Source: Tardiphaga robiniae | Lineage (GTDB): Bacteria > Pseudomonadota > Alphaproteobacteria > Rhizobiales > Xanthobacteraceae | Length of the DNA stretch: 64,000 nucleotides | Assembly: GCF_013359755.1 (NCBI RefSeq) | Contig: NZ_JABMCJ010000071.1 | Coordinates: 1-64,000 of the forward strand | Reading direction: 5' to 3' | Shown: one piece after another, positions 55,827 to 64,000 of the stretch | Layout of the letters: each line of letters starts with the position of its first letter | Numbering within the stretch: position 1 is the first letter of the stretch | Translations under genes and position numbers: made by a program | The notes under the pieces: generated by a model | What the model saw: only the letters and a program-made list of their open reading frames with translations | Database searches by the model: none | What the model was told of the DNA's origin: nothing

Positions 55827-56381
55827 TTACCGGGGCTCTTGACCGGGTTCGATGGTGCTCATGTGTCGCATCCACTCGACGAGATAGAAGGACACAGAGA
55901 GCAGCGTCAAGACGGTCACAAAGCCCATTAAAATCAAATCATAAGGCGAGGATTTGAAACCAAATCCGAGGGCAGCAAGAACCAAGGCTGCGAAGGCCAC
56001 CTGCGCCACCGTATTGAGCTTCGATACCATTAGCGGCTTCATCGGGATCGGTTTGCCGAACAACCACGACACAATGACGGCGCCCACGATCATGATATCC
56101 CGCGACACCACGAGAATCACGATCCAACGCGGAACTGCCCCCCATATCCCCAGGGAGACATAGATCGAGACCAGCAGCGCCTTATCGGCCAAGGGGTCGA
56201 GCAGCGCACCGAGTTCGCTGGCCATGTTGAAACGCTTGGCGAGAAAGCCGTCCACGGCGTCGCTGACCCCCGCAATCACGAAGATTGCAAAGGCGATTTC
56301 CATCTGGTTCGAGGCAATCGCCCAGACGATCACGGGCACCAGCAGGATGCGCCCGAGGGTGATTAAATTGGGGATACTCAC
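55827..56381 (-). CDS. CDP-alcohol phosphatidyltransferase (PgsA-like)
   Basis: A 184-residue membrane enzyme of phospholipid synthesis. The signature D-x-x-D-G-x2-A-R-x8-G-x3-D-x3-D appears as DAVDGFLAKRFNMASELGALLDPLADK, apart from K for the Arg-adjacent position. Four to six helices. It is upstream of hda on the same strand, and divergent from purM. PgsA main enzyme or paralog cannot be decided here. Confidence 0.9.
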   Translation of the reverse strand: MSIPNLITLGRILLVPVIVWAIASNQMEIAFAIFVIAGVSDAVDGFLAKRFNMASELGALLDPLADKALLVSIYVSLGIWGAVPRWIVILVVSRDIMIVGAVIVSWLFGKPIPMKPLMVSKLNTVAQVAFAALVLAALGFGFKSSPYDLILMGFVTVLTLLSVSFYLVEWMRHMSTIEPGQEPR

Positions 56382-56549
56382 GCGGCGCTTCCCGGCTCCG
56401 GCCTGTTTCGCAATCCGAGCTTGGGGGCTCCGACCGGCTTACCGCCTACATAGTAATCGGGATAGCGTTTACGAGCCATTGCGCAGGCGGGGATTCCGAC
56501 GTAACCAGCCGAAAATACACAGTTTCGCAGCTCCGGCAGGATACCCGGC

Positions 56550-57623
56550 ATGACCGACCAGAAAAAAGGCCTCACTTACGCGGACGCGGGCGTCGATATC
56601 GATGCTGGCAACCGTCTGGTGGACCTCATCAAGCCGATGGTTCGCGCAACCGCCCGTGCCGGCGCTGACGCCGAGATCGGCGGCTTCGGCGGACTGTTCG
56701 ACCTCAAGGCCGCCGGCTTCAAGGATCCGGTTCTCGTCGCCGCCACCGACGGCGTTGGCACCAAGGTCAAGATCGCTATCGAAGCCGGTATCCATAACGG
56801 CATCGGCATCGATCTCGTCGCCATGTCAGTCAACGACCTCGTGGTCCAGGGGGCCGAGCCGCTGTTCTTTCTCGACTACTTTGCCTGCGGCAAGCTCAAC
56901 CCAGAAGCCACCGCCTCAATCGTCGCTGGCATCGCAGAGGGCTGTCGTGAATCCGGCTGCGCGCTGATCGGCGGCGAAACCGCCGAAATGCCCGGTCTCT
57001 ACAAGGACGGCGACTACGACCTCGCCGGATTCTCGGTGGGTGCTGCGGAGCGCGGCACGCTGCTGCCGACCAAGGATATCGGCGTGGGCGATGCCGTCAT
57101 TGGCATGGCCTCGTCTGGCGTCCATTCCAACGGCTTCTCGCTGGTCCGCAAGATTGTCGAGCGCACGGGCCTCTCTTACGCCGACAAGGCGCCGTTCTCG
57201 CCGGTGATGACGCTTGGCGGTGCGCTGCTGACCCCGACCCGGCTTTATGTGAAATCCTGCTTGCGCGCGATCCGCGAAACCGGCGCTGTGAAGGGGCTCG
57301 CCCATATCACTGGCGGCGGCTTCACCGACAACATCCCGCGCGTGCTACCAAAGAACCTCGGCGTTCGCATCGACCTGCCCTCTCTCACCGTCCTGCCAGT
57401 GTTCAAGTGGCTAGCAAAGGAAGGCGATATCGCCGAACTCGAGCTGCTGCGCACCTTCAATTGCGGCGTCGGCATGATCGCCATCGTCAAGCGCGAAGCT
57501 GTGCAGCAGGTGATGGACATCCTGCGCGAGGGCGGCGAGACCGTGTCGCTGCTCGGCGACGTCATCGAGGCCACAGGCGACGAGCGCGTCGTTTATGACG
57601 GACATCTCGAACTCAACCTGTGA
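56550..57623 (+). CDS. purM: Phosphoribosylformylglycinamidine cyclo-ligase
   Basis: A 357-residue ATP-dependent enzyme of purine synthesis (AIR synthetase). The start [19 protein letters not shown] is the family opening; [11 protein letters not shown] and [12 protein letters not shown] follow as the ATP loop, with [11 protein letters not shown] and [17 protein letters not shown] in the core. The stop overlaps no gene but purN begins seven bases later, in the same operon. Confidence 0.97.
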   Translation: MTDQKKGLTYADAGVDIDAGNRLVDLIKPMVRATARAGADAEIGGFGGLFDLKAAGFKDPVLVAATDGVGTKVKIAIEAGIHNGIGIDLVAMSVNDLVVQGAEPLFFLDYFACGKLNPEATASIVAGIAEGCRESGCALIGGETAEMPGLYKDGDYDLAGFSVGAAERGTLLPTKDIGVGDAVIGMASSGVHSNGFSLVRKIVERTGLSYADKAPFSPVMTLGGALLTPTRLYVKSCLRAIRETGAVKGLAHITGGGFTDNIPRVLPKNLGVRIDLPSLTVLPVFKWLAKEGDIAELELLRTFNCGVGMIAIVKREAVQQVMDILREGGETVSLLGDVIEATGDERVVYDGHLELNL

Positions 57624-57630
57624 GGCCGTG

Positions 57631-58287
57631 ATGCGTCGCGTCGCCATCCTGATTTCCGGCCGCGGGTCGAACATGACGGCGCTGATCGAGGCCGCTGCCG
57701 CAGATGGCTTCCCAGCCGAGATTGCGCTGGTGATTTCGAACAAGGCCGGCGCTCCGGGCCTCGCCATCGCGCAGGCCAATGGCGTCAAGACGCTGGTGAT
57801 TGAAAGCAAGCCGTTCGGCAAGGACCGCGCCGGCTTCGAGAAGCTGCTGCAGGCGACCCTCGACGAGCACAAGATCGAGCTGATCTGCCTCGGCGGCTTC
57901 ATGCGCCTGTTCACGGCGGAATTCGTGCGACACTGGTACGGCCGGATGCTGAACATCCACCCGTCGCTGCTGCCCTCCTTCCCCGGCCTCGATCCGCACG
58001 GCCAGGCATTGCGCGCCGGCGTCAAGATTTCCGGCGCCACGGTGCATTTCGTCATTCCGGAGACCGATGCCGGCCCGATCGTGATGCAGGGAGCCGTGGC
58101 CGTGGCCGATAACGACACCCCCGACACCCTCGCCGCGCGCGTGCTCGACATCGAGCACAAGATCTATCCGCAGGCGTTACGGCTGTTGGCCACCAACAGC
58201 GTCGGCATCACCGGCGACACCTGCACCACCAGTACCGGTGCCAGCGCCAGCCGCGACGACACGCTGATCTCGCCGACGGTGATCTAG
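57631..58287 (+). CDS. purN: Phosphoribosylglycinamide formyltransferase
   Basis: A 218-residue folate-dependent formyltransferase of purine synthesis. VAILISGRGSNMTALIEAA binds the phosphate, with catalytic NIHPSLLPSFPGLDPHGQAL (Asn, His) and the Asp in PETDAGPIVMQGAV. ATG 57631 with GAGG upstream. The last 25 residues (TCTTSTGASASRDD...) are a polar extension beyond the usual end. It follows purM by seven bases. Confidence 0.96.
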   Translation: MRRVAILISGRGSNMTALIEAAAADGFPAEIALVISNKAGAPGLAIAQANGVKTLVIESKPFGKDRAGFEKLLQATLDEHKIELICLGGFMRLFTAEFVRHWYGRMLNIHPSLLPSFPGLDPHGQALRAGVKISGATVHFVIPETDAGPIVMQGAVAVADNDTPDTLAARVLDIEHKIYPQALRLLATNSVGITGDTCTTSTGASASRDDTLISPTVI

Positions 58288-58440
58288 GCGAGACGTCCGC
58301 GGATTCGCGCGATCGTAACTTTTCCGCAACGAGGACAACGCACTTTATTGTTCGGGAGGCGCCCCGGACTGTCGTGTGTCCGTCGTCAATGGGGATTGTT
58401 CAGTTCGCGAGCACCGGTCGCAGGACCATCAAAGACAATG

Positions 58441-58470
58441 CGAACGACGCAACACGTGCTGCGTCGTTCG
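58441..58470. terminator. Near-perfect 30-base palindrome past a hydrolase gene
   Basis: CGAACGACGCA at 58441-58451 pairs with TGCGTCGTTCG at 58460-58470, and the centre contains CACGTG, so all but one pair of the 30 bases match. It lies just past the stop of the hydrolase gene on the minus strand and may end both it and the purMN transcript; only a weak T-rich stretch follows. Confidence 0.6.
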
Positions 58471-58481
58471 GACCATTTCGT

Positions 58482-59306
58482 TTAGCTGCGAACAAATGCC
58501 AGAATATCCGGATTGATCACGTCGGCATGGGTGGTCAGCATGCCGTGCGGGAAGCCCGGATAGGTCTTCAGCGTGCCGTTCTTGAGCAGCTTCACCGTCA
58601 GTGGTGCAGCGTCGGCATAAGGCACGATCTGGTCATCATCGCCGTGCAAAACGAGCACCGGCACATCGATCGCCTTCAGGTCTTCGGTGAAGTCGGTTTC
58701 CGAAAATGCCTTGATGCAATCATAGTGCGCCTTGGCGCCGCCGATCATGCCCTGCCGCCACCAGTTGTCGATCACGCCCTGATAGACTTTCGCGCCCGGC
58801 CGGTTGAAGCCGTAGAATGGCCCGGCCGGGACATCGACGTAGAACTGCGCGCGGTTGGCAACAAGCGCAGCACGGAAGCCGTCGAACACTTCGAGCGGCA
58901 GGCCGCCGGGATTGTTCTCGGTCTTGAGCATGATCGGCGGCACGGCGCTGACCAGCACCGCCTTGGCGACGCGTCCCTTCTTGGCACGTGCGACGTAACG
59001 CGCAACTTCGCCGCCACCGGTGGAGTGACCGATATGCACGGCGTCCTTCAGATCCAGTTTGTCGGTGAGTTCGGCGACGTCGGCCGCATAGGTGTCCATC
59101 TCATTACCGGTCGCGGTCTGGCTGGAGCGACCATGGCCACGGCGGTCGTGCGCGATGACGCGATAGCCCTGATTGAGGAAGAACATCATCTGGTTGTCCC
59201 AGTCGTCCGCACTAAGGGGCCAGCCGTGATGAAACACGATCGGCTGCCCGGTGCCCCAATCCTTGTAGAAAATCTCGGTGCCGTCTTTGGTGGTGATGGT
59301 TCCCAT
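58482..59306 (-). CDS. Alpha/beta hydrolase, non-haem haloperoxidase-like
   Basis: A 274-residue esterase or perhydrolase close to bacterial non-haem chloroperoxidases. The nucleophile is Ser95 in GHSTGGGE, the acid is in [10 protein letters not shown] and the base in FPHGML near the end; [15 protein letters not shown] is the oxyanion region. In vivo role is usually ester hydrolysis. Single-gene unit, convergent with purN. Confidence 0.92.
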   Translation of the reverse strand: MGTITTKDGTEIFYKDWGTGQPIVFHHGWPLSADDWDNQMMFFLNQGYRVIAHDRRGHGRSSQTATGNEMDTYAADVAELTDKLDLKDAVHIGHSTGGGEVARYVARAKKGRVAKAVLVSAVPPIMLKTENNPGGLPLEVFDGFRAALVANRAQFYVDVPAGPFYGFNRPGAKVYQGVIDNWWRQGMIGGAKAHYDCIKAFSETDFTEDLKAIDVPVLVLHGDDDQIVPYADAAPLTVKLLKNGTLKTYPGFPHGMLTTHADVINPDILAFVRS

Positions 59307-59516
59307 GATCCAGACTCCTTTGAGTGGGTTGCGGGCAAGCGCGACTTCGAATTCGCAGCGGCTTATGCGGATAACCTGGCCGCTTTCCGCCTCTGCGCCG
59401 ATGACAGGCCAGTGAATAGACTAACGGGCCGCAAGTCTCTTGTACGTTTCGAATACAAAAACAAGATGTCGCCGAGCCGCCAACGGGCGACGACCAGCTG
59501 CATTCTATTCAGGCGG

Positions 59517-59538
59517 CAATGCCGAAGTTTCGGCATTG
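59517..59538. promoter_or_regulatory. Perfect 22-base dyad in the MetX-like promoter region
   Basis: CAATGCCGAA at 59517-59526 pairs with TTCGGCATTG at 59529-59538 around GT. It is a good operator candidate for a dimeric repressor, or a hairpin in a leader transcript. Confidence 0.55.
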
Positions 59539-59557
59539 CGCTCTTCGTCAATTAATA

Positions 59558-59568
59558 TACTAATAGTA
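59558..59568. promoter_or_regulatory. TACTA-A-TAGTA dyad in AT-rich promoter core
   Basis: TACTAATAGTA is symmetric about its central A and lies in the AT-rich core before the MetX-like gene. Its form resembles binding sites of TetR-type regulators; a TetR gene lies convergent two genes downstream. Link is inference only. Confidence 0.4.
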
Positions 59569-59643
59569 CAATTATTAAATTTTGTCGAGCGGATCGCTTG
59601 TCGCACCCTCGGCAAGCGTCAACGGACCTTCCGGAGCTGCAAC

Positions 59644-60681
59644 ATGAATACGCCGAGCGACTACCAGATTTTCGAGGCGGGTGACGTGCTGCTGCAATCC
59701 GGCCAGCGGCACCCGCGCCTGCAGCTTGCCTACAAGACCTATGGCGCACTCAATGCTGCCAAAGATAACGTCATCCTCTATCCGACGTCGTTCGGCGCAC
59801 AACACTATGACACTGAGTGGCTGATCGCGCCGGGCGCCGCACTCGATCCGGACCGCTACTTCATCGTCATCCCCAATCTGTTCGGAAACGGGCTGTCGTC
59901 ATCGCCATCGAATTCGCTGGAAGCTCTGGCTGGCGCCCCCTATCCGAACATCAGCTATCATGACGCCATTTCGATCCAGCATCGCCTGCTGACCGAGCAA
60001 TTCGGCATCGCCCGTCTGGCACTGGTTTATGGCTGGTCGATGGGCGGCATGCAGGCCTATCACTGGGCCGCCCGCTATCCGGACATGGTGGCACGCGCGG
60101 CAGTGGTCTGCGGCAGCGCCCGTTGTTCGCCGTTCAACGCCGTATTCCTCGAAAGTGTGCGGGCCGCTTTGACCACCGATCCTGCCTTTGTCGATGGCCG
60201 TTTCGTCTCGAAGCCGTCTGCCGGTCTTCGCGCCATGGGACGCGTCTATGCCGGCTGGGCGATGTCGCACGGCTTCTACCGCGATGAGCTCTGGCGTGAG
60301 GCCGGTTTCACCTCGCTGGAAGACTATCTGACACGATCATGGGATGTCGCCTTTGCGCATCGTGATGCTAATAATCTGCTGGCCCAGCTCTGGACCTGGC
60401 AGAATGGCGATATCAGCCGCTGCGATGCATTCCGTGCCGACTTCCGGAAAGCCATGGCTGCTATCAAGGCACGCGTTCTGCTGATGCCTGGGCAGACGGA
60501 CAACTATTTTCAGGTCGGCGACAACGAAGACGAACTCCCCCTGCTGACGAACGCACGCGCGGCCGAACTGTGTCCGATCCCCTCGCTGCACGGACACCGC
60601 GCCGGCAATCCCGTCAAGATTCCAGCCGACGCAGCCTTCATCAACACGAAGGTCTCCGCGCTGCTCGCCGCCGACGCCTGA
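59644..60681 (+). CDS. MetX-like homoserine O-acetyltransferase-family hydrolase
   Basis: A 345-residue alpha/beta hydrolase of the MetX family. Nucleophile Ser132 in YGWSMGGMQAYHWA, acid in LLMPGQTDNYF, base in SLHGHRAGNP; the opening LQLAYKTYGALNAAKDNVILYPT is typical. It lacks several acetyl-homoserine features of true MetX as far as I can judge, so it may use another acyl substrate. The desaturase gene follows 20 bases later on the same strand; no methionine gene is near. Confidence 0.82.
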   Translation: MNTPSDYQIFEAGDVLLQSGQRHPRLQLAYKTYGALNAAKDNVILYPTSFGAQHYDTEWLIAPGAALDPDRYFIVIPNLFGNGLSSSPSNSLEALAGAPYPNISYHDAISIQHRLLTEQFGIARLALVYGWSMGGMQAYHWAARYPDMVARAAVVCGSARCSPFNAVFLESVRAALTTDPAFVDGRFVSKPSAGLRAMGRVYAGWAMSHGFYRDELWREAGFTSLEDYLTRSWDVAFAHRDANNLLAQLWTWQNGDISRCDAFRADFRKAMAAIKARVLLMPGQTDNYFQVGDNEDELPLLTNARAAELCPIPSLHGHRAGNPVKIPADAAFINTKVSALLAADA

Positions 60682-60701
60682 ACCGAGAACGGAACGAACC
60701 G

Positions 60702-61652
60702 ATGACGATGGATGCAGTTGGCCATGGCAAGATCGAAACCCGCGCCCTAACGCCCGCACAGCTGAAGGACCTGTCGGTTCGCGCCAATCTTCCGGGGCTC
60801 ATTCGCTCGATCAGCCATTATGCATTGATCGCTTTGGTTGGAACGCTGATCTGGCAGGTCGCCACCCGCTACGGCATGGTGTGGACGACCCCGCTGATCG
60901 TCATCCAGGGTTATCTCATCGCCTTCCTGTTCATGGCGGTGCACGAGGCCGCGCACAAGACTGTGTTCACCAGCCGGCGGCTGAACGAGGCCCTCGGCCA
61001 TGTCTCGTCGCTGATGATCGTTCTACCCTATGAACACTATGCGCTATTTCACTGGGACCATCACCGCTTCACGCAGGATCCCGACCGCGATCCTGAACTC
61101 GTCACCGCAACGATCCCCTCGTCCGACACCAGACTCGCCATCGCCTATACCGGCATCGTGCAACTGACCAACCGGATCCGCCTGCTGGTCCGGCGTGCCG
61201 TGACCGGACAAGCCGTAGCGCCGTGGATCCCGGAATCCAAGCAAGGCATGGTGGTGCGCGAAGCCCGCATCTATGCCCTCGTCTATCTGGCGCTGCTGAT
61301 CGCTTCCATCGCCTTCTCCAGCACGATGCTGCTGTGGTGCTGGCTCGTCCCGCTCTATGTCGGCCAGCTATTCCTGCGGCCCTATCTCTATGCCGAACAC
61401 ACCGGCTGCGAGCGTACCCGCAGCGCCTATGAGAACACCCGCACGACCTATACCGATAGGCTGACGAAGTGGTTCACCTGGAACATGCCATTCCATGTCG
61501 AACATCACGCCTACCCGTCCGTCCCCTTCCACGCATTGCCCAAGCTCAATGCCATCATCGACGAGCGCATCGCGCATCGCGGTCAGGGCTACCGGGCCGT
61601 CACGCGCGAAACCTGGCGCTGGTTTCGCCGCGCGCGGCAAGGCGGCATCTGA
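60702..61652 (+). CDS. Membrane fatty acid desaturase-family protein
   Basis: A 316-residue integral membrane di-iron oxygenase. Three histidine boxes bind the iron pair: HEAAH at 81-85, HWDHH at 117-121 and HVEHH at 265-269. Helices at about 39-53, 63-80 and 210-240. It could desaturate or hydroxylate an acyl chain or other alkyl substrate. It follows the MetX-like gene by 20 bases, probably in one operon; its stop abuts that of the convergent TetR gene. Confidence 0.88.
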   Translation: MTMDAVGHGKIETRALTPAQLKDLSVRANLPGLIRSISHYALIALVGTLIWQVATRYGMVWTTPLIVIQGYLIAFLFMAVHEAAHKTVFTSRRLNEALGHVSSLMIVLPYEHYALFHWDHHRFTQDPDRDPELVTATIPSSDTRLAIAYTGIVQLTNRIRLLVRRAVTGQAVAPWIPESKQGMVVREARIYALVYLALLIASIAFSSTMLLWCWLVPLYVGQLFLRPYLYAEHTGCERTRSAYENTRTTYTDRLTKWFTWNMPFHVEHHAYPSVPFHALPKLNAIIDERIAHRGQGYRAVTRETWRWFRRARQGGI

Positions 61653-62234
61653 CTATTGCGCCGACAATACGGATCTGACGAGCTTGCGCGCATAGTCGGC
61701 CGTCAGCGGCCGAAATCCAAAGACATACTCATAAAACAGCGTGCCATAGATCCGGTCATAGAGATCGCCGGCTGGCTCCGAAGCAACGATGCTGCCGTCC
61801 TTCTGGCCGTCCTTGATAATCGCCAGCGATATGTCCCGGCGGATACCGAGATAGCGTTCGGAGAAGATTTTCGCTGAACCCGTCCGAGAGATGCATTCGG
61901 CAATGACAGCGAGCTGTACCTTGCCAAAATCGCTGTTCAGCGCCACGGCATAGGCGGCGGCATGTTTCGTGATGCGCGTGAACGGATCGCCGCTCGCGGA
62001 AAGCGGCAGCATGGTGGACGCCTGCCGCAGGAATGCATCGATCAGCACCGCTTCGCGCGACGGCCACCATTTATAGATCGTCATCTTGGAGACGCCGGAA
62101 TCCCGCGCAATCGCATCGATGGTCGTCGCAGCGAGCCCCTGGGCTGCCATCATGCGATAGGCGCTGTCCAGGATCGCATCCTCGGTCTCGACCGATCGAG
62201 GACGACCTCGCCGCACCGGGGTCACGTCGGTCAT
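61653..62234 (-). CDS. TetR-family regulator
   Basis: A 193-residue repressor with helix-turn-helix RGRPRSVETEDAILDSAYRMM and SGVSKMTIYKWWPSREAVLIDAF. The C-terminal part resembles the TetR_C group with ERYLGIRRDISLAII. Its stop is one base from that of the desaturase gene, a tail-to-tail arrangement. It could control that operon from the other end, but no shared promoter proves it. Confidence 0.9.
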   Translation of the reverse strand: MTDVTPVRRGRPRSVETEDAILDSAYRMMAAQGLAATTIDAIARDSGVSKMTIYKWWPSREAVLIDAFLRQASTMLPLSASGDPFTRITKHAAAYAVALNSDFGKVQLAVIAECISRTGSAKIFSERYLGIRRDISLAIIKDGQKDGSIVASEPAGDLYDRIYGTLFYEYVFGFRPLTADYARKLVRSVLSAQ

Positions 62235-62291
62235 CGTCGCAATATTTCTCTGTCGGCTGCCATGCGTTCACTATAGCGCGGCCCCCATCGA

Positions 62292-64000
62292 TCAAACAGG
62301 GAAATTGGCGTGGCGATCAGACGCGGCGACGGAATGTTGGTCTCGCGCGCCGAGCAACTCATAGATCTGCACTTCGGCGGCAAAGCCTTTCGGCTTGATC
62401 CGGGCGACGCTGCGGAAAAGAAACAATGAGTCCACCCGCTCCTTGACGGCTTCGCTGACCAGGACGCTGGTTCCGTAGTCCTTGTTCAGCGTCTCGAGCC
62501 GTGACGCGAGATTTACGGTCGCGCCGAGCGCCGTGTAGTTCATGCGGTCGGGTGACCCGATATTGCCGATCATGACATCGCCGACATGCAGGCCAAACCG
62601 GGTCTTGTAGACGGGCCAGCCCTCACGCTCGAATTCCTCATTGAGCTTCCGATTGGCTTCGACGCAATCGAGCACAGCGGCGCAAGCCTGCGCGACATGG
62701 TTGGTGTGCTCGACGGGGGCGTTCCACAGCCCCATAACCGCATCGCCGATATATTTATCGACCGTGCCCTGATGCGTAGCAATGACGTCCGAAATCGCAG
62801 CGAAATAGCGCGACGTGTAGAGCATCACCCGGGTCGGATCTTCGTTCTCCGTCATTCCCGTGAAATTCTCGACATCTGTGAACAGGATGGTCGCTTCGCG
62901 GCGCTCTCCGCCCAATTGCATGGCCGTGCCGGTTTCGACCAGTTGCTGAACCAGACGCTTGGGAACGAAATTCGAGAATGTCTGCACCAGCGTACGCATG
63001 GTGAAGACCGATCGGCTGAGATCGTCGATTTCGCGGATCGGCGAACGCAGTTGCGGCATCGACGAAAACCGGAAATTCTGGATGCGATCGACCTCGCGCG
63101 CCAGAATCCGCAGCGACAGCGACAGTTTGTTGCCGATCCAGAACGCAATCGGTACGGCGGCGATGACGAAGCAAAATGCGAGAATGAAGAGCGTGCGTTT
63201 CTCCTGCTCTATCTCGGCATAGAATTCATCGAGCGGAGCGAAGAAGCCAACGCGAAGATTGGCCGATCCAGCCATCTCTACGGGCCTGAATGCCGCCGCA
63301 TAGGCACGCCCGGTTCCGTCATCGAAGAACTGTTGCTCAACGCCGATCTGGCGCCACGCCTTGATGGCCGCAGTAGCGCCGATCGTATCGACATCGCTCA
63401 GTCGCGGCAGCTCCGACAGTTTGTTCGGCACGCTCGTGGCTTCAAGCCAGCGGGACATCTCGGGATGCGCCAGCACCCGGTCGGCATCATCAAACAGGTA
63501 GGCCACGCCCGAATGCCCGAGTTGCTGCTTACGCAGCATGGCCTCGGCTTCACTGAGCAGGATATCGCCGGCCACAACACCCCGCTGCCCCTCCACAATG
63601 GGCATTCGCAGCGTGTAGCCGATGTCACCGGTCTGATAGAAAATATAGGGCTCGGTCAGCAGACTGGCATTGGGCTCGAAGGCGCCGCGATACCACGGCC
63701 GAACGCGAGGATCGAAATCGACAGGCCCGGGCAGACTTGCCAAAGGCCGCAGCGCATCGTCGAGATAGGCGGTCGTGGTCTGAAGCGGTCCAAAATCGCC
63801 TGCTTTCACGATCGTGAACAGGCGAAATCTGGCCCCGTCCGGCGCCCCGAAGCGCGCTTTCACCCCAGCTCCCGTTCGGTCGATTAGGTCCATTTCCAGG
63901 AACGAGCCGTCCTCATATCCCATGTACAGGCTGAAGAGCTGCTTGTTGTTGCGGAGCATCGACGCCAGCAGGATATTCAGCCGCGGGTTATTCTTGAGCT
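62292..64000 (-). CDS. Class III adenylate cyclase receptor, N-terminus cut by window
   Basis: A membrane cyclase whose frame runs open to the window edge (LKNNPRLNILL before the first Met at 63959), so the N-terminus is missing. The visible part has a Cache-like periplasmic sensor, a helix LFILAFCFVIAAVPIAFWIG, a HAMP-like linker and the cyclase domain: EATILFTDVENFTGM (metal Asp), DKYIGDAVMGLW (Lys and second Asp) and GATVNLASRLE (Asn, Arg). These residues fit catalysis, probably of cyclic AMP. It would turn an external signal into cAMP. Confidence 0.9.
   Translation of the reverse strand, partial: LKNNPRLNILLASMLRNNKQLFSLYMGYEDGSFLEMDLIDRTGAGVKARFGAPDGARFRLFTIVKAGDFGPLQTTTAYLDDALRPLASLPGPVDFDPRVRPWYRGAFEPNASLLTEPYIFYQTGDIGYTLRMPIVEGQRGVVAGDILLSEAEAMLRKQQLGHSGVAYLFDDADRVLAHPEMSRWLEATSVPNKLSELPRLSDVDTIGATAAIKAWRQIGVEQQFFDDGTGRAYAAAFRPVEMAGSANLRVGFFAPLDEFYAEIEQEKRTLFILAFCFVIAAVPIAFWIGNKLSLSLRILAREVDRIQNFRFSSMPQLRSPIREIDDLSRSVFTMRTLVQTFSNFVPKRLVQQLVETGTAMQLGGERREATILFTDVENFTGMTENEDPTRVMLYTSRYFAAISDVIATHQGTVDKYIGDAVMGLWNAPVEHTNHVAQACAAVLDCVEANRKLNEEFEREGWPVYKTRFGLHVGDVMIGNIGSPDRMNYTALGATVNLASRLETLNKDYGTSVLVSEAVKERVDSLFLFRSVARIKPKGFAAEVQIYELLGARDQHSVAASDRHANFPV

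Larger units (their letters stand above)
59307..59643. other. AT-rich regulatory region before a MetX-like gene
   Basis: About 340 bases between divergent genes. The end nearest the MetX-like gene has an AT-rich core at 59550-59580 unlike the rest of the window, with two dyads listed separately. The frame of the MetX-like gene is open from 59440, but those residues do not resemble the enzyme. Confidence 0.55.

Noticed and set aside
59307-59643. SAM riboswitch before the MetX-like gene
   Set aside because: I looked for the SAM-II type core common in alphaproteobacteria and found none; the dyads there look like operators.
62586-63887. 433-codon plus-strand frame over the adenylate cyclase gene
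   Set aside because: Shadow; the cyclase motifs on the minus strand are decisive.

Overview
The window is GC-rich chromosomal DNA from an alphaproteobacterium of the Bradyrhizobium/Rhodopseudomonas/Tardiphaga group (Nitrobacteraceae). The main reasons are a subclass B3 metallo-beta-lactamase that closely matches what I remember of BJP-1 from Bradyrhizobium, the housekeeping block purN-purM / pgsA-like-hda / ppk-ppx / rnd / aspS, palindromic intergenic repeats of a kind common in this group, and several small rhizobial proteins of unknown function. Species cannot be fixed from the sequence. I see no rRNA, tRNA, insertion sequence, integrase, phage gene or CRISPR array, so most of the window reads as core and lineage-specific chromosome.

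Layout. 0-13 kb is accessory metabolism and uptake: three separate Bug-type (TctC) periplasmic solute-binding proteins with no TctAB membrane subunits in sight, one next to a class II aldolase and one behind an AraC regulator and before a NIPSNAP protein; the B3 beta-lactamase; a GFA protein; an MFS exporter; YghU; a PsiF-repeat protein; and a group III truncated haemoglobin. 12.7-16.6 kb holds small, mostly exported or membrane proteins: MEKHLA, a CPBP protease relative, an exported SspB-like protein, a Sel1-repeat protein and a tandem GrlR-like protein. 16.7-22.1 kb is a MexEF-type RND pump with a divergent TetR gene and a likely operator between them. 22.3-24.2 kb pairs a Bcr/CflA drug exporter with a short-chain dehydrogenase.

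24.3-33.5 kb carries a DEAD-box RNA helicase with a long basic repeat tail, MgtC/SapB, a DUF2161 nuclease-like protein, a GNAT acetyltransferase, a PaaI thioesterase, a BtuF-like binding protein, and a divergent MocR regulator / PNPOx-like flavoprotein pair. 33.5-41.4 kb has a SnoaL-SDR operon, CreA, an L,D-transpeptidase with a degenerate second domain copy, a Tat-type glutathione peroxidase, a NodB-type deacetylase, a RibD-like reductase and DoxX. 41.6-58.3 kb is the housekeeping block: malic enzyme fused to a phosphotransacetylase domain, aspS, a chemoreceptor, selO, rnd, ppx-ppk, hda, a pgsA-like gene and purM-purN. 58.4-64 kb has a haloperoxidase-like hydrolase, a MetX-like hydrolase followed by a membrane desaturase, a TetR regulator, and a class III adenylate cyclase receptor cut by the window edge.

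No single block is clearly a new defence or mobile system. The best leads for undescribed biology are the exported SspB-fold protein, the tandem GrlR-like protein, the MetX-like hydrolase plus desaturase pair with its unusual AT-rich, palindrome-bearing promoter region, the AraC-Bug-NIPSNAP cassette with two mutually exclusive hairpins, and several small proteins under 100 residues.
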